From Agromyces sp. Root81 (GTDB taxonomy: Bacteria > Actinomycetota > Actinomycetes > Actinomycetales > Microbacteriaceae): a DNA stretch of 64,000 nt. The stretch's first letter is position 1. Every line of letters starts with the position of its first letter. The stretch lies in the NCBI RefSeq assembly GCF_001429165.1, contig NZ_LMIR01000001.1:642875-706874 (forward strand). Direction: 5' to 3'. Shown piece by piece: positions 26,807 to 40,280 of this stretch. Position numbers and translations under genes: made by a program. The notes below the pieces were generated by a model that was not told the origin of the DNA, did not search any database, and saw only the letters and a list, made by a program, of their open reading frames with translations.

Positions 26807-27595
26807 TCAGGCTCCGACGTGCTTCTTGAACCGCACGATGCTCGAGAACTCGGCGATGTCGAGGCTCGCGCCGCCGACGAGCGCGCCGTCGACGTTCGGT
26901 TCGCGCAGGAACGAGGCGATGTTCGCGGCCTTCACCGAACCGCCGTAGAGCACGCGGGTCGACTGTGCGACCTCTTCGCCGACGAGCTCGACGAGGAGCG
27001 CACGAAGCGCCGCCGCGACCTGCTCGGCCTGGGCCGGCGTCGCCGCCTGGCCCGAGCCGATGGCCCAGACGGGCTCGTAGGCGACGACGAGGCCCTTCGA
27101 GCCGTCGACGCCCTCGAGCGCTGCGCGCAGCTGGGCGACCGGAACGGCGCTCGGCCCGTGCGCCTCGAGGTCTTCTGCGGTCTCGCCCACGCAGACGACC
27201 GGCACGAGACCGTGCCGGTGCGCGGCCTTGACCTTCGCGTTGACCTCCGCGTCGGACTCCGCGTGCAGGGTGCGCCGCTCGGAGTGACCGATGATCACGT
27301 AGCGACAGTCGAGCTGCGCGAGGAACGCCCCGGAGATCTCACCGGTGTACGCGCCGGAGTCGTGCGTCGAGACATCCTGGGCTCCGTACCCGATGGGCAG
27401 GGAGTCGGCGGCCACGAGTGTCTGGACCGAACGCAGGTCGGTGAACGGGGGGAAGACCGCGACCTCCGCGTCGGCGAAGTCGTGCTTCGCGTCGGCGAGA
27501 GCCCACGCGAGCTTCTGCACGAACGCGATCGACTGCAGGTGATCGAGGTTCATCTTCCAGTTGCCTGCGATGAACGGGGTGCGCTTCACTGCCAT
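26807..27595 (-). CDS. tpiA: Triose-phosphate isomerase
   Basis: 262-aa TIM-barrel enzyme interconverting dihydroxyacetone phosphate and glyceraldehyde 3-phosphate. Catalytic parts are visible: NWKMNLD near the N-terminus (lysine), IIGHSERRTLH (histidine electrophile) and VVAYEPVWAIGSGQAA (glutamate base), with the phosphate-binding LYGGSVKAANI and DGALVGGASLD. The ATG at 27595 overlaps the pgk stop by ten bases. Third gene of gap-pgk-tpiA, closed by a strong hairpin. Confidence 0.97.
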   Translation of the reverse strand: MAVKRTPFIAGNWKMNLDHLQSIAFVQKLAWALADAKHDFADAEVAVFPPFTDLRSVQTLVAADSLPIGYGAQDVSTHDSGAYTGEISGAFLAQLDCRYVIIGHSERRTLHAESDAEVNAKVKAAHRHGLVPVVCVGETAEDLEAHGPSAVPVAQLRAALEGVDGSKGLVVAYEPVWAIGSGQAATPAQAEQVAAALRALLVELVGEEVAQSTRVLYGGSVKAANIASFLREPNVDGALVGGASLDIAEFSSIVRFKKHVGA

Positions 27596-28800
27596 CCGAG
27601 GACCTCCAGTCCGGGGAGTTTCTTACCTTCGAGGAACTCGAGGCTCGCGCCTCCGCCGGTCGAGATGTGACCGAACTGCGTGTCTTCGAAGCCGAGTTGA
27701 CGAACGGCGGCAGCCGAATCGCCGCCGCCGACGACGCTGAGTCCGTCGACCTGCGTGAGCGCCTCGGCGACCACGCGGGTGCCCGCCGCGAACGGCGCGA
27801 GCTCGAACACGCCCATCGGGCCGTTCCAGAACACCGTCTTCGATCCGCGGATGCGATCTGCGAAGGCGGCTGCCGTGGCCGGGCCGATGTCGAGCCCCAG
27901 ACCGGATGCCCCGAACGGCGTCTCCTCGATCGCATCCGCCGCAGCGACCACGTGCTCGGCGTCCGCCGAGAACGAGGCGGCCACGACGACGTCGCTCGGC
28001 AGCACGATGTCGACACCGCGCTCGGCGGCTTCGGTCAGGTACCCCTTGACGGTCTCGATCTGGTCAGCCTCGAGCAGGCTCGAACCGACCTTGTGGCCCT
28101 GGGCCGCGAGGAAGGTGAAGAGCATGCCGCCGCCGATGAGGAGCGCGTCGACTCGCGGCAGCAGGTGCGCGATGACGCCGAGCTTGTCGGACACCTTCGA
28201 ACCGCCGAGCACGACCGCGTACGGACGCTCGGGATTCTCGGTGAGGCGGTCGAGCACGTCGAGCTCGGCGGCGATCAGGAGGCCGGCCGCGCTCGGACGC
28301 AGCTGCTCGAGCTCGTAGACGCTCGCCTGCTTGCGGTGCACGACGCCGAAGCCGTCGGAGACGACCGCGTCGGCGAACTCGGCGAGCTCGCCGGCGAACG
28401 CCGTGCGCTCCGCCTCGTTCTTCGAGGTCTCCCCCGGGTTGAAGCGGAGGTTCTCGAGCACGAGCACCTCGCCGTCGCCGAGGGCCGCGACCTTCGCCGC
28501 GGCATCCGCACCGACCGTGTCGACCGCGAAGGCGACGGGGACGTCGAGCAGTTCGCCGAGGCGGACTGCGACGGGGGCCAGGCTGTACTTGGAGTCGGGT
28601 GCACCGTCGGGGCGACCGAGGTGGGAGACCACGATCACGCGGGCGCCCTGGGCGACGAGCGCCGCCAGGGTGGGGACCGATGCCCGCACGCGGCCGTCGT
28701 CCGTGATGACCGCGTCCCGGAGGGGGACGTTCAGGTCACAACGGACGACGACGCGCTTGCCGGCGAGCGGACCGAGGGATTCGATCGTTCGCAGGGTCAC
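27586..28800 (-). CDS. pgk: Phosphoglycerate kinase
   Basis: 404-aa two-domain kinase making ATP from 1,3-bisphosphoglycerate. Signatures are RVVVRCDLNVPLRD at the N-terminus, VIVVSHLGRPDG with substrate-site residues, VVLGGSKVSDKLGVI, and the C-terminal nucleotide site with FWNGPMGVFE and GGGDSAAAVRQLG. GTG 28800 begins VTLRTIESLGPLAGKRVVV, the family start; the longer frame reaching to 29361 runs antisense-free into gap and is rejected. Eleven bases separate it from the gap stop; it overlaps tpiA by ten bases. Confidence 0.97.
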   Translation of the reverse strand: MTLRTIESLGPLAGKRVVVRCDLNVPLRDAVITDDGRVRASVPTLAALVAQGARVIVVSHLGRPDGAPDSKYSLAPVAVRLGELLDVPVAFAVDTVGADAAAKVAALGDGEVLVLENLRFNPGETSKNEAERTAFAGELAEFADAVVSDGFGVVHRKQASVYELEQLRPSAAGLLIAAELDVLDRLTENPERPYAVVLGGSKVSDKLGVIAHLLPRVDALLIGGGMLFTFLAAQGHKVGSSLLEADQIETVKGYLTEAAERGVDIVLPSDVVVAASFSADAEHVVAAADAIEETPFGASGLGLDIGPATAAAFADRIRGSKTVFWNGPMGVFELAPFAAGTRVVAEALTQVDGLSVVGGGDSAAAVRQLGFEDTQFGHISTGGGASLEFLEGKKLPGLEVLGWQ

Positions 28801-28811
28801 AGATCCTCGAT

Positions 28812-29912
<1,101 letters not shown>

Positions 29913-30539
29913 TTACGACAGTAGCAGCAGCCCTGAGGTCTTCTCACCAGCTGTGGTGAACCGCTTCTGGACGTTCTCCCAGTTCGCGATACTCCAGAAC
30001 GCCTTGACGTAATCGGCCCGCACGTTCTGGTAGTCGAGGTAGTACGCGTGCTCCCAGACGTCGAGCATCAGGAGCGGCACGATGCCGGCGGGCAGGTTGC
30101 CCTGCTGGTCGAAGAACTGCACGATGATCAGTCGTTCTCCGAGCGAGTCCCACGCGAGCACGGCCCAGCCGGAGCCCTGCACGCCGAGCGCCGTCGCGGT
30201 GAAGTGCGCCTGGAACTTGTCGAACGAGCCGAACTGGTCGTCGATCGCCGCGGCGAGGTCGCCGGTCGGCTTGTCGCCGCCCGCAGGCGAGAGGTTCGTC
30301 CAGAAGATCGAGTGGTTGACGTGGCCGCCGAGGTTGAACGCGAGGTCCTTCTCGAGCTTGTTGACGTTCGCGAGGTTGCCCGAATCGCGGGCCTCGGCGA
30401 GCTGGGCGAGGGCGGTGTTGGCACCCGTCACGTACGCCTGGTGATGCTTCGAGTGGTGCAGCTCCATGATCTTGCCGCTGATCGCCGGCTCGAGCGCCGA
30501 GTAGTCGTAGGGCAGATCGGGGAGGGTGTAGTCGGCCAT
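29913..30539 (-). CDS. sodA: Superoxide dismutase, Mn/Fe family
   Basis: 208-aa dismutase removing superoxide. Metal ligands of the family are visible: the first histidine region [17 protein letters not shown], the second in [16 protein letters not shown], and [13 protein letters not shown] with the C-terminal aspartate and histidine. The [10 protein letters not shown] form (Gly-Gly before the second ligand) and Q in FFDQQGNLP favour manganese, but metal choice cannot be proved from sequence. There is no signal peptide. ATG 30539 has AAGGAG six bases before it. Single gene with its own terminator; TAGACT lies 67 bases upstream. Confidence 0.96.
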   Translation of the reverse strand: MADYTLPDLPYDYSALEPAISGKIMELHHSKHHQAYVTGANTALAQLAEARDSGNLANVNKLEKDLAFNLGGHVNHSIFWTNLSPAGGDKPTGDLAAAIDDQFGSFDKFQAHFTATALGVQGSGWAVLAWDSLGERLIIVQFFDQQGNLPAGIVPLLMLDVWEHAYYLDYQNVRADYVKAFWSIANWENVQKRFTTAGEKTSGLLLLS

Positions 30540-30605
30540 TGCTTCTCCTTGTCAGATGCGCCGGATCCCCCGGGCGTCTCCCCGGGATTCCGCGGCTGCC
30601 TCTCG

Positions 30606-30611
30606 AGTCTA
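30606..30611 (-). promoter_or_regulatory. Possible -10 element of sodA
   Basis: Minus-strand TAGACT, giving a leader of about 60 bases before the sodA ATG. The -35 region is unclear. Confidence 0.35.
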
Positions 30612-30699
30612 TGCCCGCCGTCCAACCGGCCACGAGGTGCCGGCCCGCGCGACGGAGGCATGACGGATGCCTCGCGCGTCACCACGATCGAAGGTGCAC

Positions 30700-30724
30700 G
30701 CCCCGCGCGGCGAACCGCCGGGGC
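30700..30724 (-). terminator. Probable terminator of the rapZ-whiA unit
   Basis: GCCCCG and CGGGGC form the outer stem and GCGG-CGAA-CCGC the inner stem, separated by one bulged C. It lies six bases after the whiA stop on the minus strand. Wider arms GGATGCC (30665-30671) and GGCATCC (30722-30728) flank it as a second inverted pair. Confidence 0.6.
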
Positions 30725-30730
30725 ATCCGC

Positions 30731-31723
30731 TCAGACCTCGTCGAGGTCGGCGGGAAGGCTCGCCTCGGTGCCCGGCACGCCGAGGTCGGCGGCGCGCTTG
30801 TCGGCCATAGCGAGAAGGCGACGGATGCGACCGGCGACGGCGTCCTTGGTCATGGGCGGGTCGGCGTAGTGGCCGAGTTCGTCGAGGCTCGCCTCGCGGT
30901 GGGCCAGCCGGAGTTCGCCGGCGTACTTCAGGTGGTCGGGGATGCCCTCGCCGAGGAGCTCCATGGCGCGCTCGACGCGGGCGCACGCGGCGACGGCGGC
31001 CTGCGCCGAACGGCGGAGGTTCGCGTCGTCGAAGTTCACGAGGCGGTTGGCCGTCGCGCGCACCTCGCGGCGCTGGCGCAGCTCCTCCCAGTTGCGCACG
31101 GTCTCGGTGGCGCCCATGACCGCGAGCATCGCGCTGATCGCCTCGCCGTCGCGGATGACGACGCGGTGGACGCCGCGGACCTCTCGGGCCTTCGCGGAGA
31201 TGCCGAGCCGGCCGGCGGCTCCCACGAGGGCCATGGCGGTCTCGTTGCCCGGGCAGGTCACCTCGAGTGCGGCCGAGCGACCGGGGTCGGTCAGGCTGCC
31301 CTTCGCGAGGAACGCTCCGCGCCAGATCGCCGCAACCTCGTCGCGCGAGCCCGTGGTGAGCTTGTTCGGCAGGCCTCGCACGGGGCGACGGCGGGCGTCG
31401 AGCAGCCCCGTCTGTCGGGCGAGCGTCTCTCCGCCCTCGAGCACACGCACGAGGTACTGGTTCGAGCGCCGCATGCCCGTCGGCGAGATCACCGAGACAT
31501 CGGGACGCACGCCGTAGATCTCCCCCAGGTCGCGCGTCACGCGGCGCACGAGCGTCGGAGAGTCGAGCTCCGCCTCGATCGCGATGCGGTTCGAGATGAT
31601 GTGCAGCCCCCCGGCGAACCGGAGGATCGACGCCAGTTCGGCGACCCTGACCCCGGTCTTCGACACCTCGACGCGCGCCAGTTCCTCTTTCACGTCAGCG
31701 GTCAGTGCCACTTGTCGTCCCAT
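30731..31723 (-). CDS. whiA: DNA-binding protein WhiA
   Basis: 330-aa transcription factor with a degenerate LAGLIDADG homing-endonuclease fold and a C-terminal helix-turn-helix. Recognisable parts are [75 protein letters not shown] and the HTH region [33 protein letters not shown]. In Streptomyces it co-activates sporulation septation genes; in non-sporulating actinobacteria it is linked to division. ATG 31723 lies 27 bases after rapZ; a GTG 12 bases on is the alternative. The yvcK gene usually lying between rapZ and whiA is missing. Confidence 0.96.
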   Translation of the reverse strand: MGRQVALTADVKEELARVEVSKTGVRVAELASILRFAGGLHIISNRIAIEAELDSPTLVRRVTRDLGEIYGVRPDVSVISPTGMRRSNQYLVRVLEGGETLARQTGLLDARRRPVRGLPNKLTTGSRDEVAAIWRGAFLAKGSLTDPGRSAALEVTCPGNETAMALVGAAGRLGISAKAREVRGVHRVVIRDGEAISAMLAVMGATETVRNWEELRQRREVRATANRLVNFDDANLRRSAQAAVAACARVERAMELLGEGIPDHLKYAGELRLAHREASLDELGHYADPPMTKDAVAGRIRRLLAMADKRAADLGVPGTEASLPADLDEV

Positions 31724-31750
31724 CTCTCATATGTGTTGCAGCGGCTGCGA

Positions 31751-32626
31751 TCACTCGCGTCCGAGATCCCGATCCTTCACACTCACGACGACACCGGGCA
31801 GCGCGGCGATGCGCTTGGCCAGCTCGCGCACCAGGGCGACCGAGCGGTGCTTGCCGCCGGTGCATCCGATCGCGATCGTCGCGTGTCGCTTGTTCTCGCG
31901 CTGGTAGCCGGCCAGCACGGGTTCGAGCGCCTTGGCATAGGCCTCGACGAACTCCATCGCGCCGGGCTGGCTCAGCACGTACTCCGACACGACGGCATCG
32001 TCGCCCGTCAGGTGGCGGAGTTCCGGGATCCAGAACGGGTTGGGCAGGAAGCGGGCATCGGCGACGAGGTCGGCGTCGGAGGGCACGCCGTACTTGAAGC
32101 CGAAGCTCTGCATGGTGATGCGGAGCCCCGCGTGGCCGGCTTCGGCGAAGGTCTCGGTGATGAGGGTCGCCAGCTGGTGGATGTTGAGGTCGGAGGTGTC
32201 GACGACGATGTCGCTGGCCTCGCGCAGTTCGGCGAGGCGGGCGCGCTCGGCGCCGATGCCGTCGAGCAGCGTGCCGTTGCCCTGGAGCGGGTGCGGGCGG
32301 CGCACCGACTCGAAGCGGCGCACGAGCACGGAGTCGGTCGCATCGAGGAAGACGACGCGCACGCTCACTCCGGTGCGGAGGGCCTGGATGATCTCGCGGA
32401 GCTCGGAGAAGAAGTCGCGCCCGCGGATGTCGACGATCGCCGCGATGCGCGGCAGCGACGTGCCGGCCCGCTCGACGAGCTCGACGAGGGGGCGCAGCAT
32501 CTGCGGCGGAAGGTTGTCGACGACGTACCATCCGAGGTCTTCGAGTGCGTTGCCGACGGTCGAGCGTCCTGCGCCGGACATGCCGGTGACGATCAGCATC
32601 TCCTGCTGTTCAGAATCGACGGTCAT
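31751..32626 (-). CDS. rapZ: RNase adapter / nucleotide-binding protein RapZ
   Basis: 291-aa P-loop protein. Walker A is GMSGAGRST (residues 15-23) with arginine in place of the usual lysine, as in other actinobacterial members; further motifs are [42 protein letters not shown] split over two strands, [19 protein letters not shown], and the C-terminal [20 protein letters not shown] domain that binds glucosamine 6-phosphate and small RNAs in E. coli. The RNA role is not established in actinobacteria. A GGAAGGGGG ribosome binding site precedes ATG 32626, and TAGGCT overlaps the uvrC stop as a possible -10. Confidence 0.95.
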   Translation of the reverse strand: MTVDSEQQEMLIVTGMSGAGRSTVGNALEDLGWYVVDNLPPQMLRPLVELVERAGTSLPRIAAIVDIRGRDFFSELREIIQALRTGVSVRVVFLDATDSVLVRRFESVRRPHPLQGNGTLLDGIGAERARLAELREASDIVVDTSDLNIHQLATLITETFAEAGHAGLRITMQSFGFKYGVPSDADLVADARFLPNPFWIPELRHLTGDDAVVSEYVLSQPGAMEFVEAYAKALEPVLAGYQRENKRHATIAIGCTGGKHRSVALVRELAKRIAALPGVVVSVKDRDLGRE

Positions 32627-32660
32627 CGTGTCGAAGCCCCCTTCCGCGTATCGACACCCA

Positions 32661-32666
32661 AGCCTA
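32661..32666 (-). promoter_or_regulatory. -10 element of rapZ-whiA overlapping the uvrC stop codon
   Basis: Minus-strand TAGGCT, whose first three bases are the uvrC TAG stop. A start site about seven bases on would give a leader of about 28 bases with a good ribosome binding site. Confidence 0.45.
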
Positions 32667-34676
32667 TCTGGGTGCGGGGGCGCGATCGGCGTGCAGGGTG
32701 CGGTGCACCGTCGCCGCGAGCAGCGGGCCGATGCCCTTCACCTCCGAGATGTCGGTCTCGGATGCCGCGCGCAGCTGCTTCACGGATCCGAAGTGCCGCA
32801 GCAACTCCTTCACGCGAGACGGGCCGAGGCCGGGGATCTCGGAGAGCACGCTGCCGATGTCGCGCTTGCGACGCTGCCGCTGGTGGGTGATCGCGAAGCG
32901 GTGGGCCTCATCTCTCACGCGCTGGAACAGGAAGAGGGCGTCGCTGTTGCGGGGCAGGATGACGGGGTAGTCGCCGTCGGGCGTCCAGATCTCCTCGAGC
33001 CGCTTGGCGATGCCGCAGAGGTAGATTCCCTCGACGCCCGACTCCTCGAGCGCACGCGCCGCAGCCGCCACCTGCGGTTGCCCTCCGTCGACGATCAACA
33101 GGTTCGGCCGGTAGGCGAACTTCTTGCGACGTTCGGATGCCGCGGCATCCGTTTCTCCCTCCGGCACATCTGCTCCGTCGGCGGTGCTCGTGGCCGGCGC
33201 CGTGCTGCTCGCAGCGGGTGCATCCTGTGCCGTGGTGCTCGCCGTCTCGGCTTCGATCGGCGAGCCGATCGAGTCGGGCGACCGCAGGTAGGCCAGGCGG
33301 CGGGTGAGCACCTGGTGGAGCGAGTCGGTGTCGTCGGTCGAGTTCGGAATCGTGAACCGGCGGTACTCGTCCTTGCGCGGAAGGCCGTCTTCGAAGACGA
33401 CCATCGAGGCGACGATGTTGGTGCCGCTGAGGTGCGAGATGTCGTAGCACTCGATGCGCAGCGGCGCGTCGGCCATGCCGAGTGCCTCCTGGATGTCTTC
33501 GAGGGCTCGCGACCGCGTCGTGAAGTCGGCGCTGCGTCGGGTCTTGTAGAGCATGAGCGTCTGCTTGGCGTTCTGCGTCGCGGTGGCGAGCAACGCCGCC
33601 TTGTCACCGCGCTGCGCGGCCCGAAGACGCACCTTGCGACCGGCGATGGTGCCGAGCCAGGTCTCGAGCGCCTCTGCGTCGTCGGGGAGCTCGGGCACCA
33701 CGACCTCGGCCGGAGGCTTCTCACCATCGCCGTAGGCGTTCTGCACCACCGAGTCGACGAGGTCGCCGAGCGGCACGTCGAGCTCCTTGTCGACGGTCCA
33801 CGAGCGCACACCGCGGATACGGCCGCCGCGCACGATGAAGAGCTGCACTGCTGCGGCCAGCTCGTCGTGGTCGATGCCGAAGACGTCGATGTCGACCTTC
33901 TCGCCGAGCACCACGGCGCTCTTCTCGAAGAACGACGTGGCTGCCTGCAGGCGATCGCGGAATCGTGCAGCCGCCTCGTAGTCCTGCACCGCGGCAGCCG
34001 AGCGCATGCGCTGGGTGAGCTCGCCGAGGATGCGGCGATCCTGATTCTGCATGAACGAGACGAAGCGGTCGACGTTCTCGCGATGCTCCTCGATCGTGAC
34101 GACTCCGGAGCACGGCCCGAAGCATCGGCCGATCTGGCCCGCGAAGCACGGTTTTCCGCTGGCCATCGCCCGGCGGTAGTCGGAATCCTTGCAGGTGCGG
34201 ATCGGGAACAGCTTGAGCAGGATCTCGAGCGTCTCGTTGACCGCCCAGACCTTCGGGTACGGCCCGAAGTACCTGGCGCCGCGGATGTTGCGGTTGCGGG
34301 TGACGACGGCGCGCGGCGCCTCGTCGGCGAGCGTGACCGCGAGGTACGGGTACGACTTGTCGTCCTTGAACTGCACGTTGAACGGCGGGTCGAACTCGTT
34401 GATCCACGTGAACTCGAGCTGCAGCGCCTCGACCTCGTTGGCGACGACCGTCCACTCCACCGAAGCGGCCGTCGTGACCATGCGCCGCGTTCGCTCGTGC
34501 AGGGTGCGAAGCGGCGCGAAGTAGTTCGACAGGCGCGCCCGGAGGTTCTTCGCCTTGCCCACGTAGAGCACCCGACGATCGGCGTCGCGGAACCGATAGA
34601 CGCCGGGACTCGTGGGGATCTCGCCCTTCTTCGGGCGATAGGGCACACCCTCGGTGCCGGGCAGCACGGTGTTCAT
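32664..34676 (-). CDS. uvrC: Excinuclease ABC subunit C
   Basis: 670-aa nuclease that makes both incisions around a lesion bound by UvrB. Domains in order: GIY-YIG nuclease (about 25-105; [20 protein letters not shown]), a cysteine-containing region ([18 protein letters not shown]), the UVR motif (about 205-240), the RNase H-like 3' nuclease ([20 protein letters not shown] ... [12 protein letters not shown]) and a double HhH tail ([20 protein letters not shown]). About 45 Ala/Ser/Thr-rich residues (roughly 475-520) are inserted before the last nuclease strand. It begins four bases after uvrA, so both are on one transcript. Confidence 0.97.
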   Translation of the reverse strand: MNTVLPGTEGVPYRPKKGEIPTSPGVYRFRDADRRVLYVGKAKNLRARLSNYFAPLRTLHERTRRMVTTAASVEWTVVANEVEALQLEFTWINEFDPPFNVQFKDDKSYPYLAVTLADEAPRAVVTRNRNIRGARYFGPYPKVWAVNETLEILLKLFPIRTCKDSDYRRAMASGKPCFAGQIGRCFGPCSGVVTIEEHRENVDRFVSFMQNQDRRILGELTQRMRSAAAVQDYEAAARFRDRLQAATSFFEKSAVVLGEKVDIDVFGIDHDELAAAVQLFIVRGGRIRGVRSWTVDKELDVPLGDLVDSVVQNAYGDGEKPPAEVVVPELPDDAEALETWLGTIAGRKVRLRAAQRGDKAALLATATQNAKQTLMLYKTRRSADFTTRSRALEDIQEALGMADAPLRIECYDISHLSGTNIVASMVVFEDGLPRKDEYRRFTIPNSTDDTDSLHQVLTRRLAYLRSPDSIGSPIEAETASTTAQDAPAASSTAPATSTADGADVPEGETDAAASERRKKFAYRPNLLIVDGGQPQVAAAARALEESGVEGIYLCGIAKRLEEIWTPDGDYPVILPRNSDALFLFQRVRDEAHRFAITHQRQRRKRDIGSVLSEIPGLGPSRVKELLRHFGSVKQLRAASETDISEVKGIGPLLAATVHRTLHADRAPAPR

Positions 34677-34680
34677 CGCC

Positions 34681-37572
<2,892 letters not shown>

Positions 37573-37578
37573 TCTTCG

Positions 37579-37584
37579 AGTTTA
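37579..37584 (-). promoter_or_regulatory. -10 element of uvrA, leaderless type
   Basis: Minus-strand TAAACT followed by CGAAGA and the GTG start at 37572. No Shine-Dalgarno sequence is present. Confidence 0.5.
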
Positions 37585-37628
37585 GAGAGCACCACCGACA
37601 CGGATGCCCCGAGCACACGCGCTCTGAG

Positions 37629-37642
37629 CGAACATACGTTCG
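37629..37642. promoter_or_regulatory. LexA (SOS) box upstream of uvrA
   Basis: CGAAC-ATAC-GTTCG: both five-base arms are perfectly complementary and match the CGAAC-N4-GTTCG operator of Gram-positive LexA. It lies 57-70 bases before the uvrA start, between the uvrB-coupled membrane gene and uvrA, the only repair gene here with such a site. Confidence 0.75.
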
Positions 37643-37668
37643 AATCGGGGTGCCCGCGCCGCGCCGGG

Positions 37669-38169
37669 CTACTCGGAATCGTCGCGTGCCGCCCGGCGTT
37701 CGCTGCGCCACACGATCATCCAACCGACCGCGCCTGCGGCGACCACGATGCCGATCGCCGATGCCACGGCGGCCGCCGGCAGGGGTGTGGCTCCTGCGAA
37801 CGCCAGCACGAATCCGATGGGGACGGCCGCGCCGAGCGCGGATGCCGCCCCGAGCACACCGGCGCGGCCCTGTGCCGAAAGGCGCAAGAGCGGCGCGACG
37901 CCGAGCAACGCCACCGCGGCGGCCGCGCTGCCGGCGCAGAAGCCGACGATCGCCCCGGCCGCCGCACCGAACGCCAGCCCGACCAGAGCCCACCCTTCGG
38001 CGACGCCGCCGAGCTGCGTCACGACACCGATCGTCGCTCCGAGCCCGGCGCCGATGAGCATCGCGAGCCCGAACGACTTGGCGACGCGCAGCAGGATGCC
38101 GTCGGGATCGGGGCCGTACCGTTCGCTCGGCGGCGGAGTCGCAGCACGGCCCATACCGGTACTCGTCAT
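37669..38169 (-). CDS. Small multi-pass membrane protein coupled to uvrB
   Basis: 166 aa; I do not recognise the family. After a 25-residue polar N-terminus ([20 protein letters not shown]) there are about four Gly/Ala-rich hydrophobic segments (about 31-55, 60-85, 90-125 in part, 130-155), ending in a basic-acidic tail [12 protein letters not shown]. No catalytic motif is visible; [11 protein letters not shown] and [10 protein letters not shown] show small-residue helix packing. Its ATG overlaps the uvrB stop (ATGA), so it is translated from the uvrB message. It has codon use like its neighbours. The link to repair is positional only; it may simply be a hitch-hiking conserved membrane protein. 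Confidence 0.8.
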   Translation of the reverse strand: MTSTGMGRAATPPPSERYGPDPDGILLRVAKSFGLAMLIGAGLGATIGVVTQLGGVAEGWALVGLAFGAAAGAIVGFCAGSAAAAVALLGVAPLLRLSAQGRAGVLGAASALGAAVPIGFVLAFAGATPLPAAAVASAIGIVVAAGAVGWMIVWRSERRAARDDSE

Positions 38170-40232
38170 CCGAGGTGTCCGGCCTTCTCCATCTGACGGA
38201 GTTCGCGCTTCAGGTCGGAGACCTCGTCGCGCAGGCGCGCTGCGAGCTCGAACTTCAACTCCCCCGCCGCGACAAGCATCTGGTCGTTCAGGTCTCGGAT
38301 GATGTCTTCGAGGTCGTTGGCGCCGGCGGCCGCGATGCCCTCGCGCCGCAGGTTCGGAACCGACGTCTTCTTCTTGGCGTCGCGACCGGCGAGCAACGCC
38401 GCCGTGTCGGCCTCTTCTCGGGCGAGCACATCGGTGATGTCGGCGATTCGCTTGCGGAGCGGCTGCGGATCGATGCCGTTGACCCGGTTGTACTCGATCT
38501 GCATGTCGCGACGCCGAGTCGTCTCGTCGATGGCCGACTTCATCGAATCGGTGAGCACGTCGGCGTACATGTGCACCTCGCCCGAGACGTTTCGAGCGGC
38601 ACGGCCGATGGTCTGGATGAGCGACGTCGAGGAACGGAGGAACCCCTCTTTGTCGGCGTCGAGGATCGCGACGAGCGAGACCTCGGGCAGGTCGAGGCCC
38701 TCACGGAGCAGGTTGATGCCGACGAGCACGTCGTAGACGCCCGCCCTGAGCTCCGTGAGCAGTTCGACGCGGCGGAGCGTGTCGACGTCGGAGTGCAGGT
38801 ACCGGACCCGCACCCCGGCTTCGGTGAGGAAGTCGGTCAGCTCCTCGGCCATCTTCTTCGTCAGCGTCGTGACGAGCACGCGCTCATCACGGCCGGCACG
38901 CGTGCGGATCTCTTCGAGGAGGTCGTCGATCTGGCCCTTCGACGGCTTCACCACGATCTGCGGATCGACGAGCCCCGTCGGGCGGATGATCTGCTCGACG
39001 ATGCCGTCGGCGATGCCCATCTCGTAGCGACCCGGCGTCGCCGAGAGGTAGACGGTCTGGCCGACGCGCGCCTTGAACTCGTCCCACTTCAACGGCCGGT
39101 TGTCGAGCGCGCTCGGCAGCCGGAACCCGTGCTCGACGAGGGTGCGCTTGCGCGAGGAGTCGCCCTCGTACATCGCACCGATCTGCGGCACGGTGACGTG
39201 CGACTCGTCGATGACCACGAGGAAGTCGTCGGCGAAGTAGTCGAGAAGGCAGTGCGGTGCTTCGCCGGCCTGACGCCCGTCGATGTGGCGCGAGTAGTTC
39301 TCGATGCCGGAGCAGAAGCCGATCTGCTCCATCATCTCGAGGTCGAAGGTGGTGCGCATGCGCAGGCGCTGCGCCTCGAGCAGCTTGCCCTCGCGCTCGA
39401 GCTCGGCGAGTCGCTCTTCGAGTTCGATGCGGATGGTGCCGATCGCGCGCTGCATCACCTCGGTGCTCGCGACGTAGTGCGAGCCCGGGAAGACCGGCAC
39501 TGAGTCGAGCTTCGCGACCACCTGGCCGGTGAGCGGATGCAGGCTGTAGAGCGCTTCGATCTCGTCGCCGAACATCTCGATGCGGATCGCCAGCTCCTCG
39601 TAGATCGGGATGATCTCGATCGTGTCGCCGCGCACGCGGAAGTTGCCGCGCGAGAAGTCGACGTCGTTGCGCTGATACTGCATCGACACGAACTTGCGGA
39701 TGAGCCAGTCGCGGTCGACCTGCTGGCCCACCTGCAGCGGCATCATCGCACCGAGGTACTCTTCGGGCGTGCCGAGACCGTAGATGCACGAGACCGACGA
39801 CACCACGACCACGTCGCGGCGGCTGAGCAGCGAGTTCGTCGTCGAGTGCCGCAGGCGCTCGACCTCTGCGTTGATCGAGCTGTCTTTCTCGATGAAGGTG
39901 TCGGTCTGCGGAACGTACGCCTCGGGCTGGTAGTAGTCGTAGTACGAGACGAAGTACTCGACGGCGTTGTTCGGCAGGAGCTCTCGGAACTCGTTGGCGA
40001 GCTGCGCCGCGAGCGTCTTGTTGTGCGCGAGCACCAAGGTCGGTCGCTGCACCTGCTCGATGAGCCATGCCGTCGTCGCCGACTTGCCGGTGCCGGTCGC
40101 GCCGAGCAGCACCACGTCGGTCTCGCCGGCGTTGATGCGCGCGGCGAGTTCGGCGATCGCCGCCGGCTGATCGCCGCTCGGCGTGTAGTCGCTGATGACC
40201 TCGAACGGCCGGACTGAACGCGTGGCCTGCAT
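38166..40232 (-). CDS. uvrB: Excinuclease ABC subunit B
   Basis: 688-aa damage-verifying helicase-like ATPase. Walker A GATGTGKS is at residues 44-51, the damage-binding beta-hairpin lies in [20 protein letters not shown], helicase motifs appear in [13 protein letters not shown] and [21 protein letters not shown], and the C-terminal UVR motif that contacts UvrC is at about 645-685 ([21 protein letters not shown]). ATG 40232 has GGAG five bases before it and TAGACT seven bases before it, so it may be leaderless. A longer frame to 40262 adds residues absent from the family. A membrane protein is coupled to its stop. Confidence 0.97.
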   Translation of the reverse strand: MQATRSVRPFEVISDYTPSGDQPAAIAELAARINAGETDVVLLGATGTGKSATTAWLIEQVQRPTLVLAHNKTLAAQLANEFRELLPNNAVEYFVSYYDYYQPEAYVPQTDTFIEKDSSINAEVERLRHSTTNSLLSRRDVVVVSSVSCIYGLGTPEEYLGAMMPLQVGQQVDRDWLIRKFVSMQYQRNDVDFSRGNFRVRGDTIEIIPIYEELAIRIEMFGDEIEALYSLHPLTGQVVAKLDSVPVFPGSHYVASTEVMQRAIGTIRIELEERLAELEREGKLLEAQRLRMRTTFDLEMMEQIGFCSGIENYSRHIDGRQAGEAPHCLLDYFADDFLVVIDESHVTVPQIGAMYEGDSSRKRTLVEHGFRLPSALDNRPLKWDEFKARVGQTVYLSATPGRYEMGIADGIVEQIIRPTGLVDPQIVVKPSKGQIDDLLEEIRTRAGRDERVLVTTLTKKMAEELTDFLTEAGVRVRYLHSDVDTLRRVELLTELRAGVYDVLVGINLLREGLDLPEVSLVAILDADKEGFLRSSTSLIQTIGRAARNVSGEVHMYADVLTDSMKSAIDETTRRRDMQIEYNRVNGIDPQPLRKRIADITDVLAREEADTAALLAGRDAKKKTSVPNLRREGIAAAGANDLEDIIRDLNDQMLVAAGELKFELAARLRDEVSDLKRELRQMEKAGHLG

Positions 40233-40239
40233 GCTCTCC

Positions 40240-40245
40240 AGTCTA
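40240..40245 (-). promoter_or_regulatory. -10 element of uvrB, leaderless type
   Basis: Minus-strand TAGACT, then GGAGAGC and the ATG at 40232. The GGAG could also act as ribosome binding site if transcription began further upstream. Confidence 0.45.
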
Positions 40246-40280
40246 GGAGCGCCCGCCGACACTCCGGCCGGCGCCTGCTG

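Noticed and set aside
33136..33153. CGGATGCC/GGCATCCG palindrome as a regulatory hairpin
   Set aside because: It is in frame inside uvrC and codes for the low-complexity insertion; no terminator role is likely.
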